Below, in pieces: positions 9,379 to 20,900 of a DNA stretch of 27,556 nt (its first letter is position 1; every line of letters begins with the position of its first letter). A model generated the notes under the pieces. That model saw only the letters and a program-made list of their open reading frames with translations. It was not told the origin of the DNA and did no database searches. A program made the translations under genes and the position numbers. Source of the stretch: Allomyces arbusculus (taxonomy: Eukaryota; Blastocladiomycota; Blastocladiomycetes; Blastocladiales; Blastocladiaceae); the NCBI GenBank assembly GCA_027604705.1, contig JADHYV010000139.1, forward strand, positions 1-27,556, written 5' to 3'.

Positions 9379-10720
9379 TCAGCTCCGACGCCGGCTCCGC
9401 TCGCGATCGTGGTCGTCGTCGCGGTGCCGGCGTGACGGCCGCTCGCGATTGTCCTCGTCGTCGTCACGACTGCGGCGGGACGGGCGATCCCGACCCTGGT
9501 CCCGATCACGGTCACGGTTTCGGCCGTGTGTGCGAGACCTCTCCTCATTTGGACGGCTCACGTCAAGGTCATCGCGCGACGAGCGATACGACGTGCGGTC
9601 GCAATCAGTCGGACGCGCGTTGGGCGATCGGAACCGCGAGCGATGACGCGAAGGGCCCGGCCTGGGCGGAGATGTCGAAGTACGGCGGCGCGACGGCCGC
9701 GGGGACCGCGAGCGGGAGAGAGAGTCGGAATGACGAGGACGATGGTGCGGCGACCGCGACCGCGACCGAGAAGCACGTCGACGATCGGATGGATGGGGTG
9801 ATTTCGACCGCGATCGTGAGGCACGTCGGCGGTCGGACGACCGTGGTGGGGAGCGCGACCGCACCGACGTTGACTCGGTTCGTCGCGGGCTGCGGGACGT
9901 GCGGCGGCGCCGGCGGCTATCGTCGCGGTCGTTTTCACCGTCCTCGTCGAGTTCGGCGGGCCGCTTGCGCTTCTTGCTGTCCTTGTCCTTGTCCTTTTTC
10001 TTCCTGTCCCTTTTCTCCTTTTTCTTGCGCTTGCGCTCCTCCTTTTTCGCGCGCTTACGTTCGGCAAGGAGGAACTCGAACATGGGGTCGTCTGGGTCGA
10101 GCCCGTCGGCGTCCGAGTCGTGCGCGTCGTCATTCGACCCGTGATCATCTTCGAGCAACGCGCGCTCGGCCTCTTCAGTCGTCTTGCCCCACAGTTCGGG
10201 CGCAACGTTGCCGCCGTAGAGATCCTCGAGAGCACGCCGGCGCGCGAGGTCGTTCTGCTCCTTGGGCGTCAACTTTTGCAGTTCTTTCGGGTCCAGTTCC
10301 TTGTCACTGCGGGCATAGCGGTCCACATGGTCGACGCGAATGGTGCGCTGCAGCAGCTTGATGCCGTTGAGGTTGTCGACGGCGAGATCGGTGGACCGCT
10401 GGTCCTCGTACTTGAGGAAGCAGAACCCCTTGGACTGGCCGGTCGCCTTGTCGCGCACGAGGTGAATGTCGAGGACCTCGCCGTATTGCGAGAAGACGGC
10501 GATGATATCGCCTTCGGTCAGGTCGTAGGGCAGGCCGCCGCAGTAGATCAAGGAGGAGTGGCGGTACTGGTCGTGCCAGGACCCGCGCGTGCCGGCAGTG
10601 CCCGCGGCGAGCTCGGCGTGCGACAGTTTCTGGATGGCGCGCACGTTGCTACATGATGTGGGCGGTGAGATTGCAGGCAGTGCGTGGTGGGGTCAGGGGG
10701 GAGAGCACGGCGTACTTCAT
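9379..10720 (-). CDS. IST3: IST3/RBMX2-like spliceosomal RNA-binding protein (RES complex)
   Basis: Exon 1 is only five coding bases (10720-10716, ATGAA). A 67-nt intron (10715-10649) then leads to one long exon 10648-9379, giving 424 residues. The join restores MNNVRAIQKL, the conserved start of Ist3/RBMX2, which the long exon alone lacks because its frame has no ATG there. A single RRM (about 35-112) holds RNP2 IYCGGL and RNP1 KGFCFLKY, preceded by SWHDQY and ending in RTIRVDHV, all hallmarks of this family. The C-terminal 230 residues are Lys/Glu-rich and then Arg/Ser/Asp-rich repeats, far longer than in yeast Ist3. Ist3 works with Bud13 and Pml1 in the RES complex at the activated spliceosome. 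The gene is convergent with HAUS8-like (110 bp) and shares a 122-bp promoter with VPS34. Confidence 0.92.
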
Positions 10721-10842
10721 GTTCTCCCGCGGGAGAGCCGGCCGCGGGCAGTGGCCGCGTTCTCTCCCTGCAAATCCATCGCAGGTCTCCCTCCCCGCAA
10801 CCAAACGGCCGCTGCACGAGTGCCCGCAATCGCCAAGAAACG
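10721..10842. promoter_or_regulatory. 122-bp bidirectional promoter between IST3 and VPS34
   Basis: Only 122 bases separate the two divergent start codons, so both leaders and core promoters must fit here. A G+C-rich palindrome-like stretch (CTCCCGCGGGAG at 10724-10735) lies just upstream of the IST3 start. There is no TATA box. Function is inferred from the spacing. Confidence 0.6.
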
Positions 10843-13800
10843 ATGCTGTCGACGACCGCGGCCAACCCGGCGCTGCGCGACTTTTCCTACTCGATCTCGT
10901 CCGACATCGACCTGCACGCCGCCGTCAAAGTGTACTCCTCCCCCGCGACCATGCGGGCCAATCGATCCGGCATCGACTTGCGAATGTGGCCCTCACCTGG
11001 CCCGCGCCAACGCAACGCAGAACATGCCTGCGCGGGTCGCTGCCGCGCCTCCGGCTCAAGGATTTCGACCAGGACCCGTTTCTCGAGGTGGTCGCGGCCG
11101 AGTAGGTTCAGATTGCCCTTGCGCTTCCAATTCCGCGCGCCGTGCTCGCTGCTGTGCTGATACGTCGGTGGTGCTTCTTCACCTCAACACCAGCGAGCCG
11201 CACGAGCTCTTCGCCACCGTCACGCTCGCGTCGCGCGGCAAGCCCCTGTTCCTGCACTCGCAAACCTGCTTCAGCTCGATCGAGGCCGTCGGCGCGGACC
11301 TGCTCGAGTGGAGGTATGCTCCTTCGGCTTCACGAGCTCCTTCGTCCGCACGGTGTCCTGCTCACACCATCTCGCTCACCAGGTGGGACGAATGGGTCAC
11401 GCTGCCGCGCAAGGTCAAGGACCTGCCGCTCGATGCCGCGCTCGACATTACCGTGCACGATACGACCAGGCCCGGCGAGCATCACCCCTTGGGGTCCTGC
11501 TCACTGCGGCTTTTTGACGATGCCGGGTACGTTGCCCTCGCCACGCTCGCCTTCTACCGCCACGTCCTGACAGTGTCGGTCAACCAGCATGTTGCGCCGT
11601 GGCCAGTACCGATTACCGCTCCGCACCGCTACCCACCCCACGACCGACGGGCAACCGGAAGAGCTTGCCAACGTCGAACGGCTTTGGAAGCGGCACGAGC
11701 TCGGAGACGTGGAGCGCGTCGACTGGCTCGACAAGCTCGCGCTGCGCGAGGTGGAGGTGATGCAGGAGGTACATGCGCGCAGATTGCATCCGGCCCACTC
11801 TCTCACCATCCGTGCCTGACGTGTAACCGCCATCCACAATGGGCCTAGAACGCGCTCCGAGCTTCCAAGCGGCTCGTCCTCGTCGTGGAACTGCCCAAGT
11901 TTGATTTCCCCGTCGTCTTCAACGAGCCCGTCATCTCCGTCTCGTGCTCGGACGTGTTCGACCCGGAAATCGGGAAAGAGAACCTCGTCGAAATCAAGCA
12001 CCGCCTGCTCGCGCGGTCCCACCGCACCGAGTATGCCGACCGCAACTTGAAACCCAACTCCAAGACGCGCGACGAGCTGCAAACCATCATCTCTTACCCG
12101 CCCACGCACGCATTGACGGTCACGGAAAAGGACCTGGTCTGGAATTACCGCTACTACCTGAGCAAGGACAAGAAGGTGCGTCGGCGATGCCTGAAAGCGG
12201 CTGCTCCTGCTCCAGGTCAACGACTCACCCCCCGCTGCTCGCAACCAACCCCCAGGCGCTGACCAAGTTTCTCAAGGCCGTGACTTGGAAGGACCCGATC
12301 GAGGTCAAACAGGCCGCCGATCTCATGGAGGCCTGGAGCTCTCCCGACGTGGACGACGCGCTCGAACTGCTCGGGCCCGAGTTTGAGGACCTGAACGTGC
12401 GGTCGTTTGCGGTGCGCCAGCTCGCCAAGGCCGACGACGAGGAGCTCTCGCTCTATTTGCTACAGCTTGTGCAGGCGCTCAAGTTTGAAGGTGTGTATCG
12501 TTCGCGTGGATGGGCGGGAACTCGGTCGGGCCTGGCACTGACGCCGGGACTTGCGTGTGTGCACAGAGCTGAACAGCAGCGTCACGGCTGAGTCGACGCT
12601 CAACGCTCCCAACTTGTGCGACTTTTTGATTTCGAGGGCGGCCGACAATCCAAACCTCGGGTGTCTGCTCTTTTGGTACGGCCATGGGTCTCTCGACTGC
12701 TTGACTTGCACAGTCTTCTCACCCGTCGGGAACCAGGTACTTGACGTGCGAGACGCGCGACAAGTCGTACGGCCCGCTGTTCAAGGCTGTGCAGCAGCGT
12801 TTCCTTGACCGGGTCCTCGCGGTACGCCTACCACATTCGCACGACGCTGACCGATCATGCTCCCATCCTGATCACAACGACCCCCACAGCTCCCCGACGG
12901 CATCTATCGGCGCGAAATCCTGCACCGGCAAGAAGATTTGGTGCGCAAGCTCACCGACATGGCGAAGGACCTGCGTGCGAGCAAGGACCCACGGCCGCGC
13001 AAGATTGAGCGGTTGCGCGATATGATTGCCGACCCCAAGAACGGACTTGTCTCGTTTCCGCCGTTGCCGTTACCGCTCGACCCGACAGTGCAGGTAGTCG
13101 GGATTATTCCGAGCAAGGCGAGCATGTTCAAGTCGGCGCTAATGCCGCTGCGGCTCGTTTTCGTGTGCATGGATGGGAGCGAGTACCCGGTACGCACTGC
13201 GGTTTTGTGATACGATTCGTTGCGGGATTGGGTGGATGCACGAGACTAACGCGCACGACTGCTGCGGAAACAGGTCATTTTCAAGGTCGGCGACGACTTG
13301 AGGCAGGATCAGCTCGTGATTCAGCTCATTACGCTCATGGACAAGCTGTTGCAAAAGGAGAACTTGGACCTCAAGCTGACGCCGTACAAGGTGCTCGCAA
13401 CGGGGCCCGACCAAGGTGTGCTCTTCGTGGTCGACTGGACCAAACCGATCGGAGCCTGCGTACGCTGACTCTCAGCACATGTAGGTTTTGTGCAGTTCAT
13501 TCCGTCGATCCCGCTCGCGACCATCTTGGCCGAGAGCAACTCGATCCAGTCGTTTTTGCGGCGGCACAACCCCGATGACTCGATTTCGTCGTCGTATGGC
13601 ATCTCGGCGAATGCCATGGACACGTATGTGCGCAGCTGCGCCGGATACTGCGTGATTACTTACTTGCTTGGCGTGGGCGACCGGCACTTGGACAATTTGC
13701 TGTTGGCGCCCAAGGGTACATTTGATTTGCACGTGTCTCTATCTACCCCGCAACGGCACGTCGACTGACGCCCGCCCGCCACATCCCCCGCCAATTACCA

Positions 13801-14202
13801 GGCAACCTGTTCCATATTGACTTTGGGTATATTCTCGGGCGCGACCCGAAGCCATTCCCGCCGCCAATGAAGCTGTGCAAGGAAATGGTCGAGGCGATGG
13901 GCGGGCTCGGGTCGCTGCACTACACGCGGTTCAAGAACTACTCGTACATTGCGTTTTCGACGCTGCGCAAGTCGGCCAACCTGATCTTGAACCTGCTAAA
14001 CCTGATGGTCGACGCGAATATCACCGACATTGCGTTTGAGCCCGATAAGGCGGTCGTGAAAGTGCAGGACAAGTTTCGGCTGGGCGAACCCGAGGAAGCG
14101 GCGATCAATGCGCTGGGCGGGCTGATCACCGAGTCGGTCACGGCCATGTTCCCGCAGGTGATTGAGACTATCCACAAGTGGGCACAGTACTGGCGCAAAT
14201 GA
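10843..14202 (+). CDS. VPS34: Class III phosphatidylinositol 3-kinase Vps34
   Basis: Thirteen exons: 10843-10931, 11021-11101, 11194-11313, 11383-11526, 11588-11768, 11849-12175, 12256-12490, 12567-12675, 12737-12821, 12890-13189, 13274-13415, 13485-13715 and 13802-14202. They total 814 residues and every phase agrees. An N-terminal C2 domain (about 10-220; [23 protein letters not shown]) is followed by a helical PIK domain (about 290-440; [28 protein letters not shown]) and the kinase domain (about 530-814). The kinase shows GDDLRQDQ, a lysine at 561 in VIFKVGDD, catalytic loop [12 protein letters not shown] (D670-N675) and DFG at 688-690. The C-terminus [10 protein letters not shown] matches the membrane-contacting tail of human VPS34. 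The enzyme makes PI3P on endosomes and autophagosomes with Vps15 and Vps30/Beclin. It is slightly shorter than human (887) because the linker between C2 and kinase is trimmed. Confidence 0.97.
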
Positions 14203-14635
14203 TGGCCGTCGAGGGGGGTCGTGGTGGTGGTCGCGCTGGCCGCGCCAAGGGTCGCAGGAGTTCGGAGGGGCGGCCGGGGATCTGTAGTTATCATGTAAGA
14301 TGGCACCGCTGCATTGCGCGGGAGAGTTGCATTTGCGTCTCTCCTCTTCCAGGTCACTGCTCTTGCTCGCTCTTGCTCGCTCTTGCTCGTCCTTGCTCTG
14401 CGAGACAGGCGCCGTGAGATTCGCGTGCCGTGCGCCAGGAGGTCTCGCGCGTCTCGCTTTGCCCGCGTTGATCACAGCGCGGTGGGTCAATGCACACACG
14501 TACATATTGAGGCCGCACCGGCCCACGATGCGCCATCAACTCGACAGCCGCCTGCCAGCCCCGCGGGTCCCGCGAGCGATCGGCGCCCGAGATCCGAGCC
14601 ATTCGCAACGACTTGCACCAGCACACCTCGACGCG
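14203..14635. other. Intergenic region between VPS34 and the two-segment membrane protein gene
   Basis: This 433-bp gap holds the VPS34 3' end and the leader of the next gene. The only structure seen is a pyrimidine-rich decamer repeat at 14361-14399. The frame of the downstream gene is open through part of this region, so an earlier start (for example the ATG at about 14527) is possible. Confidence 0.5.
14361..14399. repeat. Short tandem repeat, decamer TCTTGCTCGC
   Basis: Three nearly perfect copies of TCTTGCTCGC (14361-14390) are followed by a partial, diverged copy. The repeat lies about 240 bp upstream of the next start codon, in its likely leader or promoter. It is pyrimidine-rich on the coding strand. 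Confidence 0.85.
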
Positions 14636-17468
14636 ATGTCGCTTCCACCACCGAAATCCACGCCGATCCGACCCGCAAAGAGTGCACGCCGCCGCACGAT
14701 CCGCGCCGTGCTCGACGGCTCCGTCTACCTCGCCCTCGGCTCGATCACGCTCGGCTTGCTGCTCCCAATTCTCGCGCCGATTGTGCGGCCGCTTCTCGCG
14801 CCTCCGGCTACTGCTCCGCCAGCAGTACCGCCATCAACGTCGCCTTTGACAGCAGCAAGCGTCGCTGTCGATGCAAGACTTGATGACCGGCAAGACGCTG
14901 CCATCCACGAGTGCATAGCGCGAACCTGGCAGTGGCAACGAGTCGCGTCCCAGGCTGACGCTCTTCGTCCGCTTTAGACTCGACGACTGGATTCCAGGGG
15001 CCCGTGAGGGCGCCGATCGAATCGACCCGCGGACCGACCCGCGGACCGACGACCACGGCTCCGTCGCGGAGAACTTGGCGGCGATCCGGGTTGCATGCGG
15101 CAACGTTCACGGCGCAGAGCGACCGCCAACGTCGTATCTGACGGCGAGCGACGTCGCTCTTGGCGCGGCCGCTTTCGGCCACCATGGCGACGACTGCGAC
15201 AGGTACGTTTGAACTGTCATCTCTGGGCAACTGGTGCGCTTTCGAGACTCTGACGGTTGTTCGCTCGATCTAGTCGTGCCAACAAGGGTGCCGACGTGCC
15301 CAGTTTTCCGCCCACTGAAGGCATCGACGTCCCCACCGATGCTGCCGACACTCTGGCTCTCGTCAACGGTGCCGATGCCGCGCCTGGCACGCCGACCAGC
15401 TCCGTCGCGATGTACACGTCCGTCAACGAATACGCACATGATGTCGCGCTGCATCGCACCTTCTGGCACGGTCTCGCATTGCACCGAGTTCCTGACGGCG
15501 TGAGCGGCGTTCGCGAACGTGTCGATGCGGCGCCGACGGTTGCCGACTCGCCGGTGAGGACGGGCAACTGGACGACTTATCGTTACCAGTACGTCTTCTT
15601 CCAGCAATTTGTCACCGGTACAATGATGAGCTCACGTCGCGCAACAGGAGCAATTACTGCGTCCTCTCGCTCGAGTTCAAGGCCATGCTGTCTGGGACCG
15701 CGGTTGCTCAGTCTCCCGACCTCGCGTCACCGACCGGCCGCGTACTCGTGATCTTGCTCCTCATTTCGGCGCAGATTGGCACGCTCTGCATCTGGGCCCA
15801 CGGCTTGGCCCGTGCACTCGGCCGCGTGGTTCTCATTTTCCAGCTCCGCCGTGCCGCTCAATTACCGAGCCAAGAACAGATCGACGCAGTGGACACTGCA
15901 CACACAGAAGCCGGATTGGTCGACCTGGCCAAGCCAGTCGAGGCGGTTGACGAAGACCTCTTAATCGATCTCGTCGCTCGGTGGGAGCAAGAAGCCCTGC
16001 GCGCGCACGAACACGATCTCGATGCCATGGGCGGCGTCCCCTGGCCCGACAAGCTCAAGGACGCGACCGCGACCATGTCGTGCCGCTTCTTTGTCAAAAT
16101 CGACACGCCCACGAGCATGAACTCGCACTGGGTGTTCCCCGTTCAGTGGAAGGAGATGCACGGGGTTCGTTCATTTTCACTGGGTGCACTCCTCGTCCTC
16201 GGTCCCTTTTACTCACTGCCACCTGCTAGTAGACTTCGTTTGCTCAAGTTTACTTCCGGCCCGCGGCACTGCGGGTCCTGGACGTGCTGGAGCCGTTCCC
16301 GGGCCGCGTCCTGCCGTTGCGCGCGTTCCCGGACCTTGGGCAGGCCTACAACGACCGGCTGGTCCGTCAGCACGACTTGCTGGTCGCAACGATCCCGTAC
16401 CGCATGGCGCTGCCGTACGATATGATGAGTGACGGCGAGCCCACGTGGTCGCTCGCCACGCTCTCGCTCGAGGCCCGGCAAGTCGCCGTCTTCCACTTGC
16501 TCGACACGGCGTTGCCCGTGATTGCCCAGCTCGTCGACTCTGGCATTCAATACGGCCGCGTGCCCATGGTCATGCTGCACCGCGACTCGGCGGTCCACAC
16601 TGGCTGGTCGCCGTTCCGCGTCGGGCTCGTGGAGGCCGACGACTCGGGGCTCACGCTATGGAACTCGCTGATCGTGCACACAATTCTGCCGTTGCTCAGC
16701 AACAAGTGGGCCGACGAGGATGTGGACGCGGTCACGACACTCGATGACGCGATGCGCGAACGCGTCGGGTGCCATTTCGCCGCGTCGCTCGCGCCGGCAT
16801 GGGATTTGATCAAGGTCGTGAAACTGTTGATTGCCGCAGACATCCCTGACACGAATGCGCTATGCGAGACATGGCGCGAGGTTGCGCGCCAGTATTACCC
16901 GATGCTTTTGGCCAAAGGCCGCGACACGGACGGCGACGAGTCCGACGCCGAGGTCGAGTTTGTCGACGCCGTCACGAACCAAGAGCCGCTGTCCGGCACT
17001 GCCGCCGCCGCCGCCCGCGCAAGAGCCGCGCACGCCGACTCGGCGGTGCACATCCCGTCCGAGTCCGACCTCGCGCGGACCATTACCGTCTCCCCTACAC
17101 GACTCCTGAGCATGCCAAATGGCCCTACCTCGACAGTCGCCACCGCGTCAATGCACGACCCGGCTGACCTGATTTGGACCGCGAGCGCGGTGCACCGGTT
17201 CTATGACGGGCTGGAATTGCTCGACCAGTCAATTGACCCGGACCATCCGTTGCTCGATTCGCCCGAACGGCGATGGCGCGACCGCCGCGGCGCCGCGACG
17301 GTGCCCGTGCAGCTCCCCAAGGTGGAGAGTCCGTTTGGGAGTCCGGCGCGAAAGCGCGATTTCTATAAGCCGGCGCGCGGGTTTGCATTGGTGCTCAAGG
17401 ACCGCCGGAATAGAGCGGCATGCGAGGAGGGGATGAGGAACTGGTCGAAAACAGCGTCGCCGTGGTAG
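14636..17468 (+). CDS. Unrecognised protein with two membrane segments
   Basis: I do not recognise this family. Exons 14636-14910, 14954-15202, 15274-15588, 15648-16164 and 16233-17468 give 863 residues in consistent phase. The first intron is only 43 nt and is the least certain. A basic N-terminus (KSARRRTIR) precedes a membrane helix at about 30-52 (YLALGSITLGLLLPILAPIV). Next is a region of about 250 residues containing TLFVRFRLDDWIPG and YRYQSNYCVLSLEFKAML, then a second hydrophobic helix at about 312-334 (VLVILLLISAQIGTLCIWA). A soluble domain of about 500 residues follows, with HWVFPVQWKEMHG, PVIAQLVDSGIQYGRVPM and TLWNSLIVHTILPLL, and then an acidic/Ala-rich tail. The topology suggests a luminal or extracellular loop between the helices and a large cytosolic C-terminal domain. 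Start choice is uncertain. Confidence 0.7.
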
Positions 17469-17938
17469 ACTGACTTATTGGACGACTGGGTGTGATTGCG
17501 GGTCAAATGTGCACTATCGTTTGGTGCGTCGCTTGCTCCATGTTGCGGGACAGGGCGTTGGCGCTTGGATTTGTGTGTGAGCCGCCGGAGACAGGAAATA
17601 CATAGACTGGCACGGTTCTTGTCTCACCTTAGCGATTTCGGGCGTAGGCTGCTCACGGACACAGACACATCGACCAGCACACGCGCTGCAAACGCATCGC
17701 CCCCCATCCGTGGCCACGCAGTTTGTCGTCGCGTCACGCTCCTTTTTGGCGCTCACTTGCTCCCAGCGCTTCAGCTCATTCAGACTGGATAATGCATAAT
17801 TCTCTGCTTGAAATCCATGATGCTAGCAACTGCCAACAATAATAGCGTCAGCGTGCCGCGCACGACTAAGGTCCGCGCGACGACCGACTGGCCCGCACAC
17901 TCCCCACAAACGCATACGACGCATCCTACCGCCATCCA
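17469..17938. other. Convergent 3' spacer
   Basis: This 470-bp stretch between two converging stop codons (17468 on +, 17939 on -) holds both 3' UTRs. No open frame with family similarity, tRNA or repeat was found. It is somewhat less G+C-rich near 17770-17850, which would suit poly(A) signals. Confidence 0.5.
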
Positions 17939-20900
17939 TCACCCAAACGTCTGCGAGACGCGGCCGTACCGCTTCATCTTACTCAGTCGCCACGCGTCCT
18001 TATCCTCGTACTTGTTGAACAACGGCTCAATCTTCTCCTTCATCTTGCGCTTCGACAGGCGCGTCGCGTCGGCCACCTGGAAGAAGTTGGGTGCGACGTC
18101 GACAAGCCACTTCGCTTCGATCGCCGTGACCTCGCGCATGTACTCCTTGGTCGTGAGCACGAGCTCGTGGTAGATCACCCATTCCGGGTTTTTGTTGAAG
18201 AGCGCCGACGACGGGTGAATGTAGACGGGCGTGCCCTCGACGAGCGTCTTGTAGCCCTCTTGCGGGTCCTTTTTCGCGGCATGCGAAAAGAAGCCAGCGG
18301 TGATCGCCTTGCGCACCTTGTTATACTGCTTGCCGCACGAGACCACGTCCTGGTGGTACCGGTCCATGATGCCGACCATTTGCTTGCGAATATCCTGCGC
18401 GCGCCGCATCGACCGCGCCTGAATGTAATTGTCGTAGCACCAGGCATTGGAAAACTGCGCGGCTTGCCACCCCTTGTAGACGGTCAAGAGCGTCAGGTGG
18501 TCGCCCTCGGGCTGGTTGAACCGCGCCTTCTTTTGGTCGGCGACTTGCTGCTTTTCCTTGGGCCGGAAAAACACGTTTTGCACCGAGAGCATGGCGACAA
18601 TAGTCAAAATCTCGTCGGAACAGCCGAGCTCGACCGAGAGCAGCAGCATCTTGGCGAGCGGCGGCTCGAGAGGGAACTCGGCCATTTTCCGGCCAATGCG
18701 TGTGAGCAACCCCTCTTCGTCGAGCGCCGACAAGTGGTAGAGCGTTTCCATGGCCGTGATGAGCGTTTGCGGCGGCGGCGGGTCCATGAAGTCGAACCGC
18801 AGCAGGTCGTTGATGCCCATGGCCTTGAGCTTGAGCACCGTGTCGGCCAAGTTTGTACGCTGGATCTCGGGCACCGTGTTGGGCAGCATTTCGTTGCGGT
18901 AGGCCGACTCGGTGTAGAGCCGGTAACACTTGCCCGGACCGGTACGGCCGGCACGGCCCGCACGCTGCCGCGCCTGTGCTTGCGAGATGGGCACGACGAC
19001 GAGCGAGTCCATGCCGAGTTTCGGGTCGTAGGCGTTTTGCTTGACGAAACCCGGGTCGACGACATAGTAAATACCGTCGATGGTGATCGACGTTTCGGCA
19101 ATGTTGGTGGCAATCACGACCTTGCGCGACCCGGGCGGCGCCGGGTCAAAGATCTTGGACTGCATTTCCGAGGGCAGCGCCGAGTAGACGGGCAAGATGA
19201 TGAGTTCCGGCACGTGCGGTCCGAGTTTCTTCATGCGGTCAAAGAGGACCTCGGCCGACGTGTCAATCTCCTCTTGGCCCGTCAAGAAGAGCAAGATATC
19301 GCCCGGCGGTTCCGACAAGTGGATCTGCATGACGGCGATCAGTGCGGCCTCGAGGTAGTCCGACTCTGGCTCCTTGGTGTAGAGGATCTCGACGGGGAAC
19401 GTGCGGCCGGGAATAGTAAAGATCGGGCATCCCAAAAAGTAGGTTGAAAACTTGTCGGCATCGAGTGTCGCTGAGGTGATGATGATTTTCAGGTCCGGGC
19501 GCGCCTGCACCGTCTTTTTCAGCAGCCCAAAGAGCACGTCGGTGTTGACGGTGCGCTCGTGCGCCTCGTCGAGAATAATGACCGAGTACTTGGCCATGTC
19601 CGGATCGACGAGACACTCGCGCAACAGCATACCTTCGGTCATGTACTTGATCTTGGTCGCTGGGCTCGTGCAGTCCTCGAAACGGATCGTGTACCCAACC
19701 TCGTCGCCGAGCCGGCATCCGACTTCTTCAGCGACACGCTTGGCGACCGACATGGCCGCGACGCGACGCGGCTGCGTGCACCCAATCACGCCGCGCGCAG
19801 CAAAGCCTGACTCGAACAGGTACTGCGTCATTTGCGTCGTCTTGCCCGACCCGGTATCGCCGACGACAATCAAGATTTGGTTGTCGCGCACGGCCTGCAC
19901 GAGATCGTCGCGCAACTTGAAGACGGGCAGCGACTGGCGCTGCTCGGTAATCGACAAGTTGGTAATCTTGCCGAGCGTACCGGAATTAAGCGCCTTTTTC
20001 CACTCGGGCAATTGCGGCGGGCGCTGGAACGAGCCCGACGGCCGGCCAGTGTCCATGGTCTGCGCGGCCTTGATCGGATCGTCCCACGGGCGCCCTTGCT
20101 GTTCGACCTTGGCCGCCTCCTCCTCGGTCTGCTGCTGGCGCAACTGGCGGCGCTCCTTGGCAAGTTCAGCCCCAGCCATGGCGGCGCGATTCAGCGACCC
20201 GTCGGGCGCCTTGACGACCTTGACGGGCGAGAGCTGCAGCGACATTTTCGTCTGCCCGCGCAAGAATTGCGGCTCGTCTTCACGGATTTCAATGTCGACG
20301 TCTTCTTCGACGTGGTCGCCGACGGGTACGAGTCCTTGTTCCGCGTCAAACTCGGGCAATTCGGCGCGGTCGAGTACGCCCGCGGCCATCATTTGCTTGA
20401 GCTCGAATCGCTCGACCGAGGACATGCGCTTGGCCGACCGGAACTGCGCTGCGTCGCCCGAGACGGCCGACCCCTCAGCGGCTCGTAACCGTTTCCGAAT
20501 ACGGCCACGCTCCTCCTCTTGTGCGACTTCGGCGTCGGTCTTGATGCGGAGGTGCGGCGTCAAGTCGGTGCCCGTGGCCTGGTCGACGTCCTTCATTGAC
20601 AGCGACAGCCGCGTGCCGGTAATCGACAGGACCTTAACGTAGACTTGCTGGTTGCGCTTGACAATCTCGTGCGGGTCATTGACACGCGCCGGGCCGAGCA
20701 TAGAGACGTGCACGAGGCCTTCGACGCGGTCGCGGCAGCCGTCAAGCTGGACAAAGACGCCAAAGTCGCGCACGTTGGTGGCGCGGCCGCGGTAGATTTT
20801 GTAGAGGACCGGAGTCGCGTCGAGCGGGCTGGGCGTGCGCATGCGCTTGCTAGATGGATGGATCGTAAAGAGAGGGGGTGAGCGTGCGTGCGAGGACGAA

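Noticed and set aside
9375-10361. 328-codon frame on + opposite IST3
   Set aside because: Antisense of the RS-rich tail and RRM; the sense strand carries a clear conserved protein.
14527-14635. Earlier start for the two-segment membrane protein
   Set aside because: Frame is open, but the added sequence is Arg/Pro-rich without features; the ATG at 14636 gives a short basic lead into the first membrane helix.
14636-17468. Seipin-like identity from the two-helix topology
   Set aside because: Seipin's conserved luminal motifs are not visible and the C-terminal domain is far too large.
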